Positions 35,712-44,393 of a DNA stretch of 64,000 nucleotides are shown here, piece after piece. The stretch's first letter is position 1. Every line of letters begins with the position of its first letter. Made by a program: the position numbers and the translations under genes. The notes under the pieces were generated by a model. It searched no databases. It saw only the letters and a list, made by a program, of their open reading frames with translations, and was not told the DNA's origin. Source of the stretch: Bin5 sp965218625 (GTDB taxonomy: Bacteria; Chloroflexota; Anaerolineae; Caldilineales; Caldilineaceae); NCBI GenBank assembly GCA_965218625.1, contig CBDCLG010000023.1, positions 62,001 through 126,000 on the forward strand. The letters are read 5' to 3'.

Positions 35712-36668
35712 TCAGCTGCCGGAGGCGCGCAGACGTTGCGTCAGCGCGCGAATGTGGTCGGGACCGATGCCGCAGCAGCCGCCGACCAGGTCTGCCCCCC
35801 GGTCGACCCAGCCCTGGGCTTCGCCGGCGAACGCGTCGGGCGGTATGATATCGACAAACTGCCAGTTGGGCATTGTGAAATAGCCGCTTTCGGGGTAGGC
35901 GCCGCTAGGCCCGTCCCAGACGGCCTGAACTGCAGCCAGCGCGTCGCCGACGACGTTGACGTCGCTGTGCATGACGGCTGCCAGCGAACCGCCCTCGGCC
36001 ATCACCGCGGCCACACATTCCTCGAAATCGAGCTCGCCCGCGATCGGAGGGTACATGACCAGGCTGCCTTCCTGCGTCCGCTTGCAGCTGAATCCTACCC
36101 AGACCGGCAGTCCTGTGCCGGCGGCCGCTTCGAGCGCAGCGCAGCTATAGTCGACGTCGCGCATCATCTCCAGAATCAGCAGGTCAGCGCCGGCTTCGGC
36201 CAGCAGCTCGGCCTGCTCGGTAAAGTTTGCACGCATTTCGTGTAGTGCGGGCCTGGCTCCCGTGGAGGCGCCTGACGCCATCGGCGAGATCGAACCGGCG
36301 ACCCAGACGGTCTGTGGGGCCAGCTCCCAGTCTACATTCGCCCCGCTCCCCGCCGCCTCGGCTGCCTCATCCCTGGCCTGTCGCGCCACCAGCACGGCAT
36401 TCCGGTTGATCTCCTCGGTGGCGCTTTCGGCGCCGGCGGCTCGCAGCATCTGGCGGCCGCTGGCAAAGGTATTGGCAATGATGATCTCGGCGCCGGCGCG
36501 GATATAGTCGAGATGTACCTGGCGCACGATGCCTGGATGGGAGGCGACGGCCAGACCGCACCAGGCGGCGCTATCCATGGGCACGCCGCAGCGCTGCAGC
36601 TCGGTGCCGGTGGCGCCGTCGAGAACGATCGGGCGGCTGTTTGCGAGTCTCTGACCGAGCTGGGTCAC
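35712..36668 (-). CDS. Homocysteine S-methyltransferase-family protein, atypical zinc site
   Basis: About 318 residues from a GTG at 36668 (AGGAG upstream). Family hallmarks are IVLDGATGTELQRCGVP, EIIIANTFASGR, LLILEMMRDV and GGCCGIGPDHIRAL. The two C-terminal zinc ligands Cys298 and Cys299 are present. The third ligand normally comes from a (V)NC motif; here the matching strand reads AAVMHSDVN, with His234 at the Cys position. Either His completes the site or the enzyme is not a thiol methyltransferase. The upstream extension of the frame to 36932 overlaps the divergent M20 gene and is ignored. Confidence 0.8.
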   Translation of the reverse strand: MTQLGQRLANSRPIVLDGATGTELQRCGVPMDSAAWCGLAVASHPGIVRQVHLDYIRAGAEIIIANTFASGRQMLRAAGAESATEEINRNAVLVARQARDEAAEAAGSGANVDWELAPQTVWVAGSISPMASGASTGARPALHEMRANFTEQAELLAEAGADLLILEMMRDVDYSCAALEAAAGTGLPVWVGFSCKRTQEGSLVMYPPIAGELDFEECVAAVMAEGGSLAAVMHSDVNVVGDALAAVQAVWDGPSGAYPESGYFTMPNWQFVDIIPPDAFAGEAQGWVDRGADLVGGCCGIGPDHIRALTQRLRASGS

Positions 36669-36924
36669 TTGGCGAGTCACTCCTGTGGTATTGAAGCCTT
36701 GGAGGCCTTTTGTGTGAGTCCGCTCGCGCAATTGTATCAACCCTGGACGAAATCGCGAACAAGCGCTACGAACGGGCCTCGATTGGGTCCGGCGCAACGC
36801 CCGTTTCCTTCCGAGTTGCGGCGCGGCAACCTTGCCGTTCCGCCTCGGATGGGATAGGCTTTTGGCCATAGCCTTGACCCTTTGACACGCAGGGCAGGAG
36901 GGAACCCAGGAGCGTCTGAGAAAT

Positions 36925-38265
36925 ATGTCCACTCCAATCTACCAACGACCGATCGACCTGTTGCGAACGCTGGTCCGCTTCGATACGACGAATCCGCCCG
37001 GGGACGAGGCCGAGTGTATCGGCTTTCTGGCCGATCTCCTCACGGAAGGCGGGCTCGCGCCTACGATTCTGGCGAAGGTCCCGAACCGGCCCAATCTTGT
37101 GGCCCGGCTGCCGGGCCGCGGCGAGGCGCCGGCGATCGTGCTGCAGGGGCACGTGGACGTCGTGACGACGGCCAATCAGAGTTGGCGGCGCGATCCGTTT
37201 GGGGCCGACCTGGTCGACGGCGTCGTCTGGGGACGCGGCAGCCTCGACATGAAGAGCGGCGTGACGATGATGACCTGCGCAGTCCTGCGCGCGGCCGCCG
37301 AGGGCCGTACGCCTGCCGGCGACGTGGTGCTCACGATCATGAGCGACGAGGAGGCCGGCAGCGACTTTGGCGCACGTTTCCTGGCGGAGGAGCATCCGGA
37401 GCAGTTCGACGGCGCCAGGTATGCGATCGGCGAGGGCGGTGGAAGCTCCCAATATTTCGGCGACCAACGCTACTACCCGTTGATGATCGCCGAAAAGCAG
37501 GTCTGCTGGCTGCGAACCCGGATCGGCGGGCCGGGCGGCCACGGTTCGACGCCGCTGCGGGACGGGGCGATGGCGCGGCTGGGCAAGCTGCTGACGACGC
37601 TCAACGAGAACCGGCTTCCCGTGCACATCACCCCTGCGATGGAACAGATGCTGCCTGCCCTGGCCGAGTGCGCGCCGGACGACCTGGCGGAGTCCGCGCT
37701 GGCGTTGCTGGACCCGGCCCGTACCGACACTGTGCTCGATCAGATGGCCGCCGACGGGCTGCACCAGGCCCGCTCACTCGATGCGCTGTTGCACAACACG
37801 GTCAACGCAACGGTGGTGGGGGGCGGCATCAAAACAAACGTCATACCCAGTGAAATCGTGCTGGAGCTTGACGGCCGCGTGCTGCCGGGATTCACGTCCA
37901 ACGAGCTGATCGCCGAGCTGCATGCGCTGCTGGGCGACGACCTGGAGTTCGAGATAATCCGGCACGACCCGGGACGATCGGACGTAGACATGGGGCTGTT
38001 TCCGCTGCTGAAAGGGATCGTGGAGGAGCTCGATCCGGACGGCGTTGTGATCCCGTCGATGGTCGGCGGATTCACCGACGGGCGCATGTTCTCCCGGCTT
38101 GGCATTCAAAACTACGGTTTCCTGCCGATGAAACTGCCGCCCGGCACGAATTTCGGCGCAACTGTCCACGCCGCCGACGAGCGCGTGCCGGTTGAGGCGG
38201 TGGCGTTCGGCCTGCAGGCGCTCTCGACGCTGCTGGACCGGTACGCGGCGGTCGACGGGGGGTGA
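36925..38265 (+). CDS. M20 family metallopeptidase/deacylase
   Basis: The 446-residue protein has the M20 motifs: IVLQGHVDVV (His-Asp), WGRGSLDMKSGV (bridging Asp), IMSDEEAGSDFG (Glu pair), IGGPGGHGSTPL (dimer/lid domain) and GGFTDGRMFSRLG, with a late NFGATVHAADERVPV carrying the last metal-side His. It belongs to the M20A/ArgE/DapE-like group that removes acyl groups or cleaves short peptides. The substrate is unknown. It is divergent from the preceding homocysteine methyltransferase-family gene. Confidence 0.9.
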   Translation: MSTPIYQRPIDLLRTLVRFDTTNPPGDEAECIGFLADLLTEGGLAPTILAKVPNRPNLVARLPGRGEAPAIVLQGHVDVVTTANQSWRRDPFGADLVDGVVWGRGSLDMKSGVTMMTCAVLRAAAEGRTPAGDVVLTIMSDEEAGSDFGARFLAEEHPEQFDGARYAIGEGGGSSQYFGDQRYYPLMIAEKQVCWLRTRIGGPGGHGSTPLRDGAMARLGKLLTTLNENRLPVHITPAMEQMLPALAECAPDDLAESALALLDPARTDTVLDQMAADGLHQARSLDALLHNTVNATVVGGGIKTNVIPSEIVLELDGRVLPGFTSNELIAELHALLGDDLEFEIIRHDPGRSDVDMGLFPLLKGIVEELDPDGVVIPSMVGGFTDGRMFSRLGIQNYGFLPMKLPPGTNFGATVHAADERVPVEAVAFGLQALSTLLDRYAAVDGG

Positions 38266-38310
38266 CCCGGGCCGCGTCAGGCGTGAATGGAGAAGTAAGG
38301 CGAGGCGAGT

Positions 38311-39084
38311 TTGGAAAGAGAGAGCGATCTGAAGACCGCCGTGCAGGAGCAGTTCGGGCGGGTGGCGGCCAAGTACCTTACGAGCGCGGTGCACGCGCAG
38401 GGCGAAGACCTGCCGGTGATGGTGGAGGCGGCCAATCTGCTCGGAGACGAGCGCGTCCTGGATGCCGGCTGCGGCGCGGGCCATGCAGCGTCCAGCTTTG
38501 CTCCGCATGTCGCCGAGGTCGTCGCGCTCGACTTCACCGAGTCGATGCTGCGGCAGGTTGAGCTGCTGGCCGAGGCGCGGCGGCTGGAAAACCTCGGCAC
38601 GCGGCTGGGCGACGTCGAGGCGCTCCCCTATGGCGACAACACGTTCGATCTTGTTGTCTCGCGTTACAGCGCCCATCATTGGGCCAGGCCGGTGCAGGCG
38701 CTGCGCGAATTTCGCCGCGTGCTGCGTCCCGGCGGCCGGTTTATCCTCAGCGACGTTGTCGGATTCGACAACCCGGTCTGCGATACTTATCTGAACGCGA
38801 TCGAGATATTGCGCGATCTGTCGCACGTGCGCGACTATACGCTGAGCGAGTGGCGCAGGTTCCACTCGGAAGCCGGATTTGATGCAGAGGTCGTATTCAC
38901 CTATCGCATCTACCTGGAATTCGAAGAGTGGACCGAGCGCATGGCGACGTCGGAAGTAAATCGGGCCGCCATCCGCGCGCTTTACGATGCCGCGCCGGCC
39001 GAGGTCAAAGCGGCGCTGGAGATTGACGGCACCGGCCATTCGTTTCTCGCCGTAGTTCTGCGAGGGACCATCGCGGATGCCTGA
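38311..39084 (+). CDS. Class I SAM-dependent methyltransferase (UbiE-like)
   Basis: The TTG start is preceded by AAGGCGAGG. The 257-residue product has VLDAGCGAGHAASSFAPHV (motif I), VVALDFTESML (motif II), GDVEALPYGDNTFDLVVSRY (motif IV) and FRRVLRPGGRFILSDVVG. This layout matches ubiquinone/menaquinone-type and general small-molecule methyltransferases. It follows the M20 gene by 45 bases and may be co-transcribed. Confidence 0.87.
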   Translation: MERESDLKTAVQEQFGRVAAKYLTSAVHAQGEDLPVMVEAANLLGDERVLDAGCGAGHAASSFAPHVAEVVALDFTESMLRQVELLAEARRLENLGTRLGDVEALPYGDNTFDLVVSRYSAHHWARPVQALREFRRVLRPGGRFILSDVVGFDNPVCDTYLNAIEILRDLSHVRDYTLSEWRRFHSEAGFDAEVVFTYRIYLEFEEWTERMATSEVNRAAIRALYDAAPAEVKAALEIDGTGHSFLAVVLRGTIADA

Positions 39085-39240
39085 ACGGCGGATCGGGCGC
39101 ACCTCCCGCGAGCCAGCTTGACTTGAGGCGAAATGGAGTTGGGGACAGCTGCAGCGAATCGATGGCGAAAGCAAAGCGGGGATACTGAAACGATCTGGCG
39201 ATTTGAGGCATCAGATTGAGTCAACAACAGGAGGACTGAC

Positions 39241-40209
39241 GTGACTGCAAAGCCAACTATCTATACCGGTACGGTCGGGCAAAGCGTCTGGCGCAGCCGC
39301 GACGGCGGCGAAAGCTGGGACCGGGCAACAGAGGGCATGTTCTCGGAGTCGGACATTCGCGCACTGGCGATCAGCCCGGATGACGCGGGGGTCCTGCTGG
39401 CCGGCACCGAAGCCGGTCTCTACCGCACTGAAGACGGCGGCGAAACGTGGGCCCTGGTCGATTCGCCGATGAACGATCTGCAGATCTGGGCGCTCGCCAT
39501 CGACCCGAACAGCACCGACACGATTTACGCCGGCACCTGTCCCTCGGCGCTCTTCCGCACGCGCGATGGGGGAGCAAGCTGGCAGCAGCTGGATGTCGAG
39601 CTCGCGGACGAGTGCGTCGGCGTGCCGATCGTGCCCCGTGTGACCAGCATCGTCATCGACCCCGATGACCCGCAGACCGTGTACGCCGGCATCGAGGTCG
39701 ACGGAATGCGCATCAGCCGCGATGGCGGCGATACCTGGCGCGAGGGCAGCGACGGTCTTTCCAGCCTCGACATTCACGGGCTGGCGGTCGTGCCCGGCTC
39801 GCCGAAGACACTGGTCGCGAGCACCAACAACGATGTCTGTCTCACCACCGACATGCAGAACTGGACGCCGCTGAATGTGAGGTCACACTATCCGTGGCCC
39901 TATTGCCGCGGCGTGCTGCATCAGTCCAACGGCGAGAGTAGCATCTGGGTCGGCGCGGGAAACGGCCCTCCCGGAAACCAGGGCGGTCTCTTCCAAAGCA
40001 GCGACCTCGGCAAGTCCTGGCAGCGAGCAGATCTGGGCGGCGTCGCCAACAGCACAATCTGGGCCGTCGTAAGCAATCCCGAGCTTCCCGATTGGATCGT
40101 CGCCTACAGCGTGGCCGGCCAGCTCTACCGCAGCACCGACCGCGGCCACTCGTGGACCAAGCTGGAGCGGGAGTTCGGCGAAGTCCGGGCAGTGGCGCTG
40201 GCCGTGTAG
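39241..40209 (+). CDS. Asp-box/BNR beta-propeller protein
   Basis: The GTG start is preceded by AGGAGG. The 322-residue product is a chain of Asp-box repeats: SRDGGESWDRATEG, TEDGGETWALVDS, TRDGGASWQQLD, SRDGGDTWREGSDG, SSDLGKSWQRADLG and STDRGHSWTKLERE. Each is the S/T-x-D-x-G-x-x-W turn of sialidase/VPS10-type propellers. There is no signal peptide and no complete sialidase active site, so it may bind rather than cleave a ligand, or serve as a scaffold. It ends just before a shared terminator with the large minus-strand gene run. Confidence 0.85.
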   Translation: MTAKPTIYTGTVGQSVWRSRDGGESWDRATEGMFSESDIRALAISPDDAGVLLAGTEAGLYRTEDGGETWALVDSPMNDLQIWALAIDPNSTDTIYAGTCPSALFRTRDGGASWQQLDVELADECVGVPIVPRVTSIVIDPDDPQTVYAGIEVDGMRISRDGGDTWREGSDGLSSLDIHGLAVVPGSPKTLVASTNNDVCLTTDMQNWTPLNVRSHYPWPYCRGVLHQSNGESSIWVGAGNGPPGNQGGLFQSSDLGKSWQRADLGGVANSTIWAVVSNPELPDWIVAYSVAGQLYRSTDRGHSWTKLEREFGEVRAVALAV

Positions 40210-40285
40210 GTGGGCCTGACCTGTCAGGAAAATAATCTGCGGAGGAACTGCGCGTTCGGCGCGCCCGTCAGAGTCAAGAAGAACG

Positions 40286-40313
40286 AAACGTCCCGGCAAA
40301 GGCCGGGACGTTT
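40286..40313. terminator. Bidirectional terminator between the propeller gene and the sugar locus
   Basis: A perfect 12-bp stem (40286-40297 with 40302-40313) and 4-base loop, with A-run on one side and T-run on the other. It ends the propeller gene from the left and the twelve-gene run from the right. Confidence 0.85.
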
Positions 40314-40354
40314 GCTGTCGCAAAATTTACTTCTCAAGGATTGGGTTTTCAGGA

Positions 40355-41122
40355 CTAGCCCAACTGCCTGAACGCCTCCAGGCCGGGGCGCAGCGTGCCC
40401 AGCAGCAGCTGGTAGTCCGGGCCGTAGCCGAGGAAGGTGAAGCCCTGGGCGGCGCGCTGCCGCAACTCCTCGGGGCTGCCGGAACCGATACCGAGCGCGA
40501 CGTCGCATCGTTCGGCCACACCCTGTGCATGCTCGATGACCTTGTCGATTTCGGGCAAGGGCATGTCGAACGGGTTCAGACCCAGTGACAAACAGAGATC
40601 GAAAGCGCCGATGTAGAGGACGTCGATGCCCGGCACATTGGCGATCTCCTCCAGGTTCTCGACCGCCTCGGCCGTCTCCAGGATCAGCAGGATCAGGATG
40701 TTGTCGTTGGCCTTGTCGAAGTAGTCCTCGTAGTCGATCGTGTAGTGCGAAGCGCGCAGCGGCCCGAAGCTGCGCCGGCCGTGGGGCGGGTAGCGGGAGG
40801 CCTGCACGATCGCCTCGGCCTCGGCAGCCGTCTTCACCATCGGCACGGCGATGCCGAGCGCGCCAATGTCGAGCGACCTCTGGATGAAGACTGGGTCGGC
40901 CGACGGAATCCGCACCATCGGGACCGTGTCCGTGCCGTTCATGGCCATGAGAATCTGCTCGACTTCGGCCATGTCGAGGCCGTTGTGCTCCATTTCGACC
41001 ACCAGCCATTCGCAGCCGGCGTGCGCCAGAAGTTCGGCGATCATTGTACTGCCCATGCCCATGAACAGCCCGAAGGAGTCTTGGCCGCTCCGAATTTTCT
41101 GGCGCACTGTATTTGCCCGCAT
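40355..41122 (-). CDS. HpaI/HpcH-family 2-oxo-acid aldolase
   Basis: The 255-residue class II pyruvate aldolase has residues that line up with E. coli HpaI almost without offset: His46 (VEMEHNG), Arg71 (VRIPSAD), and the metal ligands Glu149 (LLILETAEAVENL) and Asp175 (YIGAFDLCLSLG). HpaI-type enzymes cleave 4-hydroxy-2-oxo acids to pyruvate and an aldehyde; RhmA relatives cut 2-keto-3-deoxy sugar acids. Being the last gene of the sugar transporter run, sugar-acid cleavage is the likelier role (inference). The ATG has AAGGAG nine bases upstream. Confidence 0.88.
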   Translation of the reverse strand: MRANTVRQKIRSGQDSFGLFMGMGSTMIAELLAHAGCEWLVVEMEHNGLDMAEVEQILMAMNGTDTVPMVRIPSADPVFIQRSLDIGALGIAVPMVKTAAEAEAIVQASRYPPHGRRSFGPLRASHYTIDYEDYFDKANDNILILLILETAEAVENLEEIANVPGIDVLYIGAFDLCLSLGLNPFDMPLPEIDKVIEHAQGVAERCDVALGIGSGSPEELRQRAAQGFTFLGYGPDYQLLLGTLRPGLEAFRQLG

Positions 41123-41163
41123 CCTTGTCTCTCCTTACGTGGTTTGGTTGTGGCGATGGCTGA

Positions 41164-42210
41164 CTATGCCGGCAGGTCGACCGGATTGCCGCTGCGGATC
41201 GACTCGTGGACGGCGTCGATTGCGCGCATATTGCCCAGGCTGAACTCGGGCGAAATGCGGTTGGGCCGGTCCGACGCCAGGCAGTCACAGAGGTGGCTGA
41301 GCTGCAGGTCGAACTGGTTGACTGAGGTGAAACTGTAGGCTTCGGTGTTGAAGTTGTCGTGGAAGACCTGGACGGTGGCCGGAAGATCCTCCTTCTCGAC
41401 AAACTCCTGCTCGCGCACGCTGCGTTGATCGAAGGGCAGCTCCATACGGATCCAGCCGCGCGTGCCGAGGACGTGGGTGGCCTGGCAGTAGCCCCACTCG
41501 TAACTGGAGGTCAGCTGCGCGGTCCTGTGCCCGGGGAACTGCATCAGGATTGAGGCCGACATCTCGACGTCGGCTCCCTCGATCGGCGGCGTGCCGGCGG
41601 CGTAGACGCGATGCGGCTCGGCGTCGAAGACAAAGCGGGCAAAGTGGATCAGATAGCCGGCCGTATCGAATACGGAGCCGCCGCCGCGCGAACGGTCATA
41701 CCGCCAGGTATCGGGCGCGGCAAAACGAATGAGAGGCGAGGTGAAGCTGCCGTGGACCGACACGGGCCGGCCGATCCGCCCGGCGTCGAGGAGCTCCTTG
41801 ACGCGCAGATGCTGCGGGTCGTGCCGCCATTTGAACGCCTCGGCCAGGAGGACGCCGTTCTTGTTCGCCGCGGCGATCATCTCCTCGCATTCGGCGGCGG
41901 TGAAGCTGATCGGCTTCTCGACCAGGACGGCCCGCACCTTGCCCGAATTGGCGACGGCGATGGCAAGCTCGGCATGGTAAACGCCCCAGACCGAGATGAC
42001 GACGATATCGAGATCCTCCTGGTCGATCATCTGCGCCAGGTCCGTGTAGCGGTTCGACACATTGAATTCGGCGCCGAAACGGTCCAGCGCCGCGGAGGAA
42101 ATGTCGCAGATCGCGACCAGCTCGGCCTGCTCGACGTTGCTACAGGCGCGCCCGTGGTCGCGCGCATTTTCGCCCGCGCCGACGATACCGACTCTGAATC
42201 TGGCTGGCAT
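41164..42210 (-). CDS. Gfo/Idh/MocA-family sugar oxidoreductase
   Basis: From the ATG at 42210 (AGGAG five bases upstream) the product has 348 residues. It has GIVGAGENARDHG (NAD(P) loop), VVISVWGVYHAELA, and the diagnostic LVEKPISF (EKP Lys), then KWRHDPQHLRVKELLDAGRIG and RGGGSVFDTAGYLIHFARF, with His in the active-site helix. The family oxidises or reduces hydroxyl groups on sugars and inositols. Its place between a P450 and an aldolase suggests a step in breakdown of the imported sugar. The exact substrate is unknown. Confidence 0.9.
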   Translation of the reverse strand: MPARFRVGIVGAGENARDHGRACSNVEQAELVAICDISSAALDRFGAEFNVSNRYTDLAQMIDQEDLDIVVISVWGVYHAELAIAVANSGKVRAVLVEKPISFTAAECEEMIAAANKNGVLLAEAFKWRHDPQHLRVKELLDAGRIGRPVSVHGSFTSPLIRFAAPDTWRYDRSRGGGSVFDTAGYLIHFARFVFDAEPHRVYAAGTPPIEGADVEMSASILMQFPGHRTAQLTSSYEWGYCQATHVLGTRGWIRMELPFDQRSVREQEFVEKEDLPATVQVFHDNFNTEAYSFTSVNQFDLQLSHLCDCLASDRPNRISPEFSLGNMRAIDAVHESIRSGNPVDLPA

Positions 42211-42264
42211 ATCCACTCCTTACGTTTTGGCGCTTGGTTTTGCCGGCTTTCGCCGCCTGCTGCC

Positions 42265-43485
42265 TCAGAACTGTACCATCAGCGAGTTCAGGCCGCGAAA
42301 TACGATCTCCTCGCGCCAGTCGATATGCTCGTGCTTGAGGCGGATTGCGTGGAAGCGGCGGAACAGCGTTCTGAACGCGATGTCGGCCTCGATGCGGGCC
42401 AGCGGCGCGCCGATGCAGAAGTGGATGCCGTAGCCGAAGGCGATGTGGCGACCCGAATTGCGCGTGATGTCGAGCCGGTCCGGGTCGGGGAAGATCTCCG
42501 GATCCCGGTTGGCCGCGCCCAGCATCTGGGCCACGAGCTGCCCGCGCTCGATCCGTTTGCCGCCCAGCTCAACATCCTGGGCCGCCACGCGCCAGTTGCG
42601 CTGAAACGGCGTCTCGAAGCGCAGCAGCTCCTCGACCGCCGACTCTGTCAACGACGGATCGGCCTGAAGCCTGGCCAGCTGCTCGGGATGGCGCAGCAGC
42701 GTCAGCAGCCCCGTCCCGATCAGGTTCATCGTCGTCTCGAATCCGGCCGTGATCAACGTCTGATAGTTGGTGATCAGCTCTTCTTCGCTTAGCCTGTCGC
42801 CCTCTTCCTCCACCATGACCAGCGCGCTGAGCAGGTCATCCTGTGGATCGCGGCGCCGCTTCTCGATTAGCTCCCTCAGGTAGGTGCGCAAGTGCTGGAA
42901 GATGGGCAGCCCGCGCTCAAGGTTCGCTTCGGTCGTGCGGCCTGACGCGGTCAGCTCGTTTACGCCCTCATTCCAATAGGCAAAGTTCTCGTTGTCTTCG
43001 GCCGGGATGCCGAGAATCTGGCTGATGATCGCGACCGGGAGCGGATAGGCGAGCGCGGCCATTATATCCATTTCGCCGTTCGACGCGGCCGCATCGAGCA
43101 GGTCGTCGACGATCTTCTGTACGCGCGGGCGCAGGCTTTCCATTGCCTGCACGGTGAACACCTTGTTGATCAGGGCCCGCATACGGGTGTGGTCGGGCGG
43201 GTCGGTGTGGATCAGGCCGACCGCGTAGTGATCGTAGATCGGCTTCGCCTTCTTGCGCACCTCTTCGGGCAGACGGTCCAACGAGAGGGCATGGCGGCCG
43301 GCGTTTGAGAAGCGGCGCGGATCGCGCATCGAGGCAACGACATCATCGTAGCGGGTCAGCACCCAGCTGCCCATGATCTCGCTCCAATGCACCGGGTCGG
43401 TCGCGCGCAACTCGCAGTAAACGGGATATGGGTCGCGGTAAAACTCTGGCTTATCCAGGAATTCGTCAAGTGTAATCGACGCCAT
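42265..43485 (-). CDS. Cytochrome P450
   Basis: The 406-residue soluble bacterial P450 has the haem-binding FGYGIHFCIG (ligand Cys357), the I-helix AGFETTMN with the acid-threonine pair, the ExxR-containing K-helix (ELLRFETPFQR) and HTDPPDHTRMR in the C-helix. It inserts oxygen into an unknown substrate and needs electrons from a ferredoxin or flavodoxin. No redox partner gene is in the window. It lies 12 bases after the second permease pair, so it is almost certainly co-transcribed with transport genes. Known sugar-locus P450s O-demethylate methylated galactose; whether this one does so is speculative. Confidence 0.93.
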   Translation of the reverse strand: MASITLDEFLDKPEFYRDPYPVYCELRATDPVHWSEIMGSWVLTRYDDVVASMRDPRRFSNAGRHALSLDRLPEEVRKKAKPIYDHYAVGLIHTDPPDHTRMRALINKVFTVQAMESLRPRVQKIVDDLLDAAASNGEMDIMAALAYPLPVAIISQILGIPAEDNENFAYWNEGVNELTASGRTTEANLERGLPIFQHLRTYLRELIEKRRRDPQDDLLSALVMVEEEGDRLSEEELITNYQTLITAGFETTMNLIGTGLLTLLRHPEQLARLQADPSLTESAVEELLRFETPFQRNWRVAAQDVELGGKRIERGQLVAQMLGAANRDPEIFPDPDRLDITRNSGRHIAFGYGIHFCIGAPLARIEADIAFRTLFRRFHAIRLKHEHIDWREEIVFRGLNSLMVQF

Positions 43486-43496
43486 TCTTGTCTACT

Positions 43497-44369
43497 CTAG
43501 CTCTTGATCCCGGAATAGGCCATCGTATCGAGCACCCGCCGCTGCATGAAGATAAAGAGGACAACGGGCGGTAGCAAGACCAGGAACGCAGCCGCGAAGA
43601 CAGCGCCATACCGGGCGACAGTCGTTGCGCCGCTGCCGATCGTCTGCATCGCCAGCGTCAACGTCTTCATCGACTCGCTGCGAGTGAAGATCAGCGGCGT
43701 GAAATAGTCGTTCCAGGTCGGGATGAAGCTGAAAATCGCCAGCGTTGCCCAGGCCGGGCGCGTCAGGGGCATCATGATCTGGCCTAAGATACGCAGCTCC
43801 CCTGCGCCGTCGATCCGCGAGGCTTCCAGCAGCTCCGTTGGCACGCCCTCCATGAACTGCTTCATCAGAAACAGCCCCAGCGGCAGCGCCAGGTTCGGGA
43901 TAATCAGCGCCCCATACGTGTCGATCATGCCCAGCTCATTGACGATCAGGTAGCGCGGAATCTGGGTCACTTCCGGCGAAAACATCAGTGCCGAGATGAC
44001 AACCGCGAACACGAAATTCTTACCCCAGAGGGGGTACTTGGCCAGCGGATAGGCCGCCAGCGAGCCGATCGCGACCGTGCCCACCATGACCGCCACGCTG
44101 GTGACCACCGTGTTGAATACGTTGCGCGAAAAGGGCACCGTCATGCTCGACGTCGCCAGCACCAACTGCTGGAAATTGTCGGTCGTCGGCCTCTTCGGGA
44201 AGAGCGGCGGCGGGAAGAGGAAGAGCTCCTCCAGCGGCTTGAAGGCAAAGGAGACCGTATAGACCAGGGGGATGATCATGGCCAGCGCCATTGGCAGCAT
44301 CCAGACATAGGTCCAGTTCACCTGCGGTAGGCGGCGGTATCGGCGCTTGGTCGGCGTTGTTTGGGTCAT
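43497..44369 (-). CDS. Sugar ABC transporter permease, MalG type (pair 2)
   Basis: The 290-residue protein has six hydrophobic segments and the cytoplasmic EAA loop, LLEASRIDGAGELRILGQIM followed by MPLTRPA, which contacts the ATPase. The N-terminus is basic (TKRRYRRLPQ) with a first helix ALAMIIPLVYTVSFAF. It pairs with the MalF-type permease just upstream (24-base gap). The start has AGGAA upstream. No ATPase gene is in this locus, so a shared MsmX-like ATPase encoded elsewhere is needed. Confidence 0.92.
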   Translation of the reverse strand: MTQTTPTKRRYRRLPQVNWTYVWMLPMALAMIIPLVYTVSFAFKPLEELFLFPPPLFPKRPTTDNFQQLVLATSSMTVPFSRNVFNTVVTSVAVMVGTVAIGSLAAYPLAKYPLWGKNFVFAVVISALMFSPEVTQIPRYLIVNELGMIDTYGALIIPNLALPLGLFLMKQFMEGVPTELLEASRIDGAGELRILGQIMMPLTRPAWATLAIFSFIPTWNDYFTPLIFTRSESMKTLTLAMQTIGSGATTVARYGAVFAAAFLVLLPPVVLFIFMQRRVLDTMAYSGIKS

Positions 44370-44393
44370 GGCGCAGTTCCTGGTCCTTACATC

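Noticed and set aside
36668..36932. N-terminal extension of the homocysteine methyltransferase-family gene
   Set aside because: The extension is Arg-rich, overlaps the divergent M20 gene and its leader, and the conserved family N-terminus begins just after the chosen GTG.
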